From contig NZ_VWWP01000004.1 in assembly GCF_011752975.1 (NCBI RefSeq), positions 62,001-126,000 on the forward strand: 64,000 bases of DNA. The letters run 5' to 3'. The DNA is from Chryseobacterium sp. Tr-659. GTDB taxonomy: Bacteria; Bacteroidota; Bacteroidia; Flavobacteriales; Weeksellaceae. The translations under genes were made by a program, and so were the position numbers. The notes beneath the pieces were generated by a model. The model was not told the origin of the DNA. It did not search any database and worked only from the letters and a program-made list of their open reading frames with translations. Shown piece by piece: positions 61,938 to 64,000 of this stretch (positions are counted from its first letter, which is position 1; every line of letters starts with the position of its first letter).

Positions 61938-62189
61938 CTAAGTGTTAAGCCCGGAGCCAACAATTACTTTTACGTTCGGATTTTCAGTACCATTCTGAAG
62001 GCTGACATCAATTGCATTATTGATTGCTGCTTCATGAGCATAATCCAGCCATGCATTATCAGCATACACTTTCATTTTCTTGGAGATTATATTAAAATAG
62101 TTGTTCCGTTGACAGGATGTGAAGCATATCTGTGAATATACGGTGATATTTACCCCTGTCAATAATAGATAAATAAGTGTTTTTTTCAT
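61938..62189 (-). CDS. Small secreted hypothetical protein
   Basis: 83 residues from ATG 62189, chosen because MKKTLIYLLLTGVNITVYSQ is a clear signal peptide; a longer frame from 62246 adds 19 residues that would bury it. The mature part, starting ICFTSCQRNNYFNIISKKM, has two Cys and no motif I know. It ends directly at the stop of the convergent secreted-protein gene (adjacent stops at 61937/61938). No function can be given. Confidence 0.55.
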   Translation of the reverse strand: MKKTLIYLLLTGVNITVYSQICFTSCQRNNYFNIISKKMKVYADNAWLDYAHEAAINNAIDVSLQNGTENPNVKVIVGSGLNT

Positions 62190-62546
62190 TGTATGATTTT
62201 TTTTAATTAAACCTGACATAAAAAAATATAACTTCCTATAAAACAAAATCTATTAACAACAGTAAAAATTCTTTTGTGGTTCTTGCTATCAATGAGATTT
62301 TTGAGTGTTAATCAATATTGAGAGTTAAATATATTATACCATAACAAAATTCTGTTTTATACTGCATAGCTTATAAATATTTTCAATTCATATTTTTAAT
62401 ATTTTTTACTAGCCTTATTAAAATTTATTCAAACTTTTATAAAGCCATAAAAGAAGGGGTATTCACATTGCTTTATAACTAATAGATCTCATTCTCTCAA
62501 ATACCCAAAAATCATAATACTTTTTAATTCCAATACTTTTCGTTAA
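62190..62546. other. Intergenic stretch, nothing recognised
   Basis: About 360 AT-rich bases between the divergent secreted-protein gene and YegP. No repeat or ORF stands out. Confidence 0.4.
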
Positions 62547-62567
62547 TTTTAGTTAGTATAACTAAAA
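62547..62567. promoter_or_regulatory. Palindrome upstream of yegP
   Basis: TTTTAGTTA-GTA-TAACTAAAA, a perfect 9-bp inverted pair with a 3-nt centre, 23 nt before the ATG. An operator or 5' hairpin candidate. Confidence 0.5.
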
Positions 62568-62590
62568 ACCATTAACTCAAAATAACTATT

Positions 62591-62926
62591 ATGGGAAAAT
62601 TTATTATTTTTGAAAAAACAAACGGCAGTTTTCATTTTAACCTTAAAGCCGGAAACGGGCAGGTCATTTTAACCAGCCAGGGATACAGTTCAAAACCTTC
62701 CTGCGAAAACGGAATCGGATCTGTAAAGGTTAATTCCCAAGAAGATTCAAAATTTGAAAGAAATATCGCTGGTGACGGCAGGTGCTATTTCAACCTTAAA
62801 GCCGGAAACGGGCAGATTATAGGCATCAGTCAGATGTATGAATCCGATAACGGAATGGAAAACGGTATAGAATCTGTAAAAAACAATGCCCCCAATGCTT
62901 CTGTAGAAGACGAAACAAAAATATAA
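62591..62926 (+). CDS. YegP-like protein with two DUF1508 repeats
   Basis: 111 residues. Two tandem copies of the DUF1508/YegP fold: GKFIIFEKTNGSFHFNLKAG then NGQVILTSQGYSSKPSCENG (about 2-48), and GDGRCYFNLKAGNGQIIGIS then YESDNGMENGIESVKNNAP (about 58-103). The conserved F.LKAGNGQ.I..SQ.Y core is plain in both. YegP-type proteins are small cytoplasmic proteins of uncertain function, common in stress-related settings. The gene is monocistronic with a palindrome just upstream. Confidence 0.88.
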   Translation: MGKFIIFEKTNGSFHFNLKAGNGQVILTSQGYSSKPSCENGIGSVKVNSQEDSKFERNIAGDGRCYFNLKAGNGQIIGISQMYESDNGMENGIESVKNNAPNASVEDETKI

Positions 62927-63223
62927 AGCAAACAGGCAATATTTTATCAAAAAAATCTTAAAAACAAAATATTTATTTTTTTATTCTTATTTTTTTTCAT
63001 AGTTTTATGGAAAATTCAAATTAATAATATTATTAATATTTATCTCATATTATAATTTGGATGAAAAAGGCAAAATGCCTTATTTCAAAAAAGAGATTTA
63101 ATCGATATAATTTTAAAATCATTTTGATTTCAACATAACTAATCTTGATTTTTAGGTGACATTAAAATAGATTTATCATTGTATATAATTTAAAAACACA
63201 GTATTGAAAAAATTATTTGAAAT

Positions 63224-63970
63224 ATGAAACAAATCTTGAAAAAAATCTTAAAAGGTTCCCAAAAGCCTAATATTGATCCTATTGAACATGACAGGCAATA
63301 CCTTTCTAAGGATGTTCCTCTATCTACTATTGCCAGTCATCAAAATTGGTATAACCATTTGATTGAAATTGGTAACAAACCAGGAATGAGAATATTAGAA
63401 GTAGGAAGCCGTGAGGTAACGGGAAGCTACAATTCCAAAAAAAATTTCCAGAATGCCGAATATGTGGGCTTTGATTATTATCCCGGAGATAATGTAGATG
63501 TAGTTGGGGATGCCCATAAACTTTCCACTTATTTTAAAGAAGATGAAAAATTTGATATCATCTATTCTGCATCCTGTTTTGAACACTTTGCCATGCCTTG
63601 GCTTGTAGCAGAAGAAATTGCGAAATTATTAAAAGTAGGCGGAATCATTTTTGTAGAAACTCATTTTTCATATTCGGCCCATGAAAGACCATGGAATTTT
63701 TTCCAATATAGCGATATGGGATTAAAAGCATTATTTTCTAAAGCATTAGGATTTGAATGTATAGAAGCCGGTATGTCAAATCCATTAATAGGAAGATTTT
63801 CATTATTAGCAGACGAATATCTACAAAACAAACCTGTAAGAGGACTTTACTGCCATAGTGAATATCTGGGAAAAAAGATAAAAGATGTTGAAAACTTTTC
63901 CTGGAGCCAGGTAGATTTGATGGATGTGGTCGGAGAAACAAAATATCCCGAACCAAAATCATCAAAATAA
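63224..63970 (+). CDS. Class I SAM-dependent methyltransferase
   Basis: 248 residues. The Rossmann SAM site is MRILEVGSREVTGSYNSKKN near residue 55-74 (motif I ILEVGS), GFDYYPGDNVDVVGDAHKL is the acidic motif II region, and FDIIYSASCFEHFAMPWLVAEEIAKLLKVGGIIFVET gives motifs III-IV. Methyltransferases of this sort often modify sugars or lipids in surface polysaccharide loci. The substrate is unknown. The window ends just after this gene, so its neighbours downstream cannot be read. Confidence 0.85.
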   Translation: MKQILKKILKGSQKPNIDPIEHDRQYLSKDVPLSTIASHQNWYNHLIEIGNKPGMRILEVGSREVTGSYNSKKNFQNAEYVGFDYYPGDNVDVVGDAHKLSTYFKEDEKFDIIYSASCFEHFAMPWLVAEEIAKLLKVGGIIFVETHFSYSAHERPWNFFQYSDMGLKALFSKALGFECIEAGMSNPLIGRFSLLADEYLQNKPVRGLYCHSEYLGKKIKDVENFSWSQVDLMDVVGETKYPEPKSSK

Positions 63971-64000
63971 AATTCTTACCCCACTTTGAATTAAAATATT

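Overview
The window comes from an AT-rich Bacteroidota chromosome, most likely a Chryseobacterium-like member of the Weeksellaceae (Flavobacteriia). This rests on protein content: PorQ of type IX secretion, a VgrG of the Bacteroidota type VI system, GLPGLI and double-glycine leader proteins, a fused ResB/ResC cytochrome c assembly protein and TonB receptors. It also rests on promoters that follow the Bacteroidota pattern (TTTG, about 16-19 nt, TAnnTTTG). No rRNA, tRNA or CRISPR array was seen.

Layout. 1-2106 is the 3' part of a TonB-dependent receptor. 3036-8320 is a minus-strand type VI island: VgrG, an unknown 268-aa protein, a 559-aa effector (PAAR-like region, Hint protease, DddA/SCP1.201-like deaminase), an Imm1-like immunity protein, and a small third gene broken by a 1-base frameshift. 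8678-10388 is decayed and acquired material: a GNAT pseudogene, a displaced MarR 3' end, a double-glycine leader peptide interrupted by three TAA codons, and a GLPGLI gene. 10456-11426 is a MarR-GNAT pair. 11707-18004 is an RND efflux operon with its regulator. 19265-22253 is lysine catabolism (lysine 6-aminotransferase plus aminoadipate-semialdehyde dehydrogenase). 22389-23861 holds small membrane, RHH and SPFH genes. 24610-27879 is the fused cytochrome c assembly protein. 28167-30367 is a pair of secreted proteins that share a C-terminal module. 30991-35886 is ftsK-lolA-lptF/G. 37629-42123 holds frr and pyrH, with a ketosynthase and a lipase lodged around them. 42291-45384 is porQ, cmk and a membrane-stress trio. 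45490-50536 covers a tRNA/rRNA methyltransferase, a BamA/TamA-like protein, SanA/YdcF and a PaaE-like reductase. 50570-53835 is a TlpA protein and an iron-type ABC transporter split by a GxxExxY gene. 53998-60636 is a MarR-controlled fatty acid beta-oxidation operon carrying a REP-associated transposase. 61200-63970 is small secreted proteins, YegP and a methyltransferase.

Most notable points: (1) the type VI-linked DddA-like deaminase effector with Imm1-type immunity and the broken third gene; (2) two places, MarR and frr, where a cargo gene of about 1.3 kb sits between the intact gene and a second, roughly 80% identical copy of that gene's last codons, which suggests insertion at gene 3' ends with regeneration of the end; (3) a leader-peptide ORF with three in-frame TAA codons whose last stop overlaps the next start as TAATG; (4) a REP/RAYT unit inside the beta-oxidation operon; (5) twin 18-bp palindromes at the promoter of the MarR gene of that operon. 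All assignments come from reading the sequence; no database search was run.
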